Below, piece after piece: positions 62,524 to 63,820 of a stretch of 63,820 nucleotides of DNA. The notes under the pieces are model-generated. The model had not been told where the DNA came from and did not search any database. It saw nothing but the letters and a program-made list of their open reading frames with translations. A program made the position numbers and the translations under genes. The DNA is taken from NCBI GenBank assembly GCA_910587735.1, contig CAJUNT010000012.1, positions 7,989 to 71,808 on the forward strand. Direction: 5' to 3'. This DNA is from an uncultured Clostridia bacterium (GTDB taxonomy: Bacteria > Bacillota > Clostridia > Lachnospirales > Anaerotignaceae). The first letter of the stretch is position 1. Every line of letters begins with the position of its first letter.

Positions 62524-63399
62524 TTATTTTTTCCTTTCTTTTTCTAACTCCTCATAAATTGTTACATATCTTTGATATCGTATTTCACTAATTGCCTTGT
62601 TTATTTGTTCTTTTATACGACAATCTGGTTCATGTGTATGGCTACAACTTGTATAATAGCATTTATGCAAATATGGTTGAAATTCTCTAAAATAGTATTG
62701 TAATGTTTGTTGTGTAATGCCTTCTAAATATAAAGAAGTAAATCCAGGAGAATCCACAATATAACTTTTTTCTCCTATTTGTATGAGTTCTGCATGGCGT
62801 GTTGTATGCCTTCCTCTTTGTATTTTAGGGCTAACTTCACCTGTTTCCATATTTGCATGGGGAAATGCTTTATTGATTAAACTAGACTTTCCTACACCAG
62901 AAGGACCTGCAAAAACAGATATTTTATTTTGTAGTACTTGTTTTAAATCCTCTATACCAATATCTTTTTCTGCACTTAAACATAATACTGTATACCCTGC
63001 TGAACGGTATAATTCTGTTGTTTTTTGATATGACTGCGTTTTATCTTTGTCAATTTTATTGATACAAATTACAATATCTAATTGTTGCTCCTCTGCCAAA
63101 AGTAAAAACCTGTCCAGCAAATCTAAATTCAAATTTGGACTTTTTGCTGCAAATACAATAATAGCTTGTTCTACATTTGCCACTCTGGGACGAATCAAAA
63201 GTGTTTTTCTTTGCTCAATTACATCTAAACTACCCTCTTTTTCATTTTCATTTAATATAGTTATTTTTACAGTATCTCCCACAACAGGCTTAATGCCTTC
63301 TTTTCGGAATATTCCTCTTGCACGACATTCATAAACACCTTTTTCTGTAGCTACATAATAAAAACCACCTATACCTTTTATAATTGTACCTTTTAACAT
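62524..63399 (-). CDS. rsgA: Ribosome small subunit-dependent GTPase A
   Basis: RsgA helps the late maturation of the 30S subunit. The 291-residue protein has an N-terminal OB fold and a circularly permuted GTPase domain: G4 'VICINKIDK' (about 118) comes before the P-loop 'FAGPSGVGKSSLINKAFP' (about 170), and G3 lies at 'YIVDSPGFTSL'. The C-terminal zinc knuckle has 'CYYTSCSHTHEPDCRIKE'. AAGGAG lies before the ATG. It leads the rsgA-rpe-thiN operon. Confidence 0.96.
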   Translation of the reverse strand: MLKGTIIKGIGGFYYVATEKGVYECRARGIFRKEGIKPVVGDTVKITILNENEKEGSLDVIEQRKTLLIRPRVANVEQAIIVFAAKSPNLNLDLLDRFLLLAEEQQLDIVICINKIDKDKTQSYQKTTELYRSAGYTVLCLSAEKDIGIEDLKQVLQNKISVFAGPSGVGKSSLINKAFPHANMETGEVSPKIQRGRHTTRHAELIQIGEKSYIVDSPGFTSLYLEGITQQTLQYYFREFQPYLHKCYYTSCSHTHEPDCRIKEQINKAISEIRYQRYVTIYEELEKERKK

Positions 63400-63523
63400 A
63401 ATTCTCCTTTCTAAAATGAAAAAATGAATATCACTTACTTTTTATATTTTATCACTTTTTTATAAAAAAGACTTGTATGATATTGATATTTAATAAATAT
63501 ATTTTTTAATATATTGGGCTAAT

Positions 63524-63568
63524 ACCAAAAAACTGGGGAAACTTTTTACAAGTGAAAAAAGCTTCCCC
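63524..63568 (-). terminator. Terminator-like hairpin after the TnpB region
   Basis: On the minus strand GGGGAA...TTCCCC with an inner A/T run pairing ends in CAGTTTTTTGG. It separates the TnpB region from rsgA. Confidence 0.6.
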
Positions 63569-63619
63569 AATACTCTCGTTTGTTAAAAGCATATTACATG
63601 ATATGCTTTATTTATATAG

Positions 63620-63746
63620 TGACATACTCCCCCACCTAAAGAGGTTGGGGCTTCTGATTTAACAGATGTTTCCCACTCAATACATCTAATGATGTAAGTA
63701 TCAATGGGCTAACCCCGTGTGTCCCACGGTTTTTGTAATATAATAT
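63620..63746 (-). ncRNA. Probable omega RNA (TnpB guide RNA) and right end of an IS200/IS605-type element
   Basis: On the minus strand, after the TnpB stop codon, come 'CCGTGGGACACACGGGGTTA' and then CCCAACCTCTTTAGGTGGGGGAG in two parts, a stem seen at the right end of many clostridial TnpB elements. The element should end close to 63620 (AGTATGTCAC), so the bases just below would act as the guide. I infer this from the known layout of omega RNAs. Confidence 0.7.
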
Positions 63747-63820
63747 CTAAGATATTACTAACTTCATACCTTGATTTCTAATATTTATACTTGCATTGTA
63801 ATCACGATTGATAGTAATAC
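63747..63820 (-). CDS. tnpB: RNA-guided endonuclease TnpB, C-terminal end (partial)
   Basis: Only the last 24 residues are inside the window, ending at a TAG at 63747. They read ITINRDYNASINIRNQGMKL and then VIS. The phrase NRDYNASINI is the hallmark of the C-terminal RuvC III region of TnpB, where the Asp takes part in catalysis. The rest lies beyond the window. It is followed by a probable omega RNA. Confidence 0.75.
   Translation of the reverse strand, partial: ITINRDYNASINIRNQGMKLVIS

Noticed and set aside
1..63820. CRISPR arrays, tRNA or rRNA genes
   Set aside because: I searched by eye for regularly spaced repeats and cloverleaf or rRNA motifs and found none; a computational scan would be more certain.

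Overview
The window looks like chromosomal DNA of a low-GC, anaerobic, endospore-forming Firmicute of the class Clostridia, most like Lachnospiraceae. The DNA is very AT-rich and genes carry strong AGGAGG-type ribosome binding sites. Sporulation genes (spoVB, spoIIM, ylbJ) are present. The gene order rsgA-rpe-thiN / rpmB / asp23-fakA-recG / rsmD-coaD / ylbJ-tmcAL / pta-ackA-DUF177-rpmF-plsX-acpP-rnc is the usual clostridial housekeeping order. No rRNA, tRNA or CRISPR array was seen.

Layout. 1-5.3 kb: a hairpin-bearing repeat, an orphan substrate-binding lipoprotein, a zinc-ribbon/XRE divergent pair, a DJ-1/PfpI protein, purine nucleoside phosphorylase and SpoVB. 5.4-9.1 kb: an NhaC antiporter and an APC amino-acid permease whose leader is a tandem glycine-riboswitch-like RNA with an unusual core. 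9.2-12.9 kb: the operon aminotransferase-nudF-spoIIM-xerD. 13-19.3 kb: an alpha-galactoside locus (AraC regulator, PTS EIIBCA, HAD phosphatase, GH36 alpha-galactosidase). 19.3-21.5 kb: an acetyltransferase/LysR pair and an unknown membrane protein. 21.5-30.6 kb: rny, rng with its two radical-SAM-linked partners, a corrinoid adenosyltransferase and several small or unknown genes. 30.9-35.8 kb: uvrB-uvrA.

36.0-44.1 kb is an accessory island between uvrB and rnc. It holds two decayed copies of one IS5-type element, several gene remnants, a chemotaxis receptor paired with a binding lipoprotein, a HipA-like kinase and a degenerate copy of the first ~270 bp of uvrB. uvrB and this fragment form direct repeats around the island, which lies where smc-ftsY usually follow rnc. 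44.3-63.4 kb is the housekeeping block, with a CheA-like kinase lacking the CheW-binding domain. The last 200 bp hold the 3' end of a TnpB gene and its probable omega RNA.

How the genes work together: pta-ackA make acetate and ATP from acetyl-CoA; plsX-acpP-fakA serve phospholipid and fatty-acid handling; rny, rng and rnc cover RNA decay and processing; uvrA-uvrB do excision repair, perhaps under SOS control. The PTS, phosphatase and alpha-galactosidase would import and split raffinose- or melibiose-type sugars. The strongest candidates for something new are the divergent glycine-type tandem riboswitch, the island flanked by a partial uvrB duplication, the receptor/binding-protein pair, the minimal CheA, and a terminator placed inside the coding sequence of the convergent gene.
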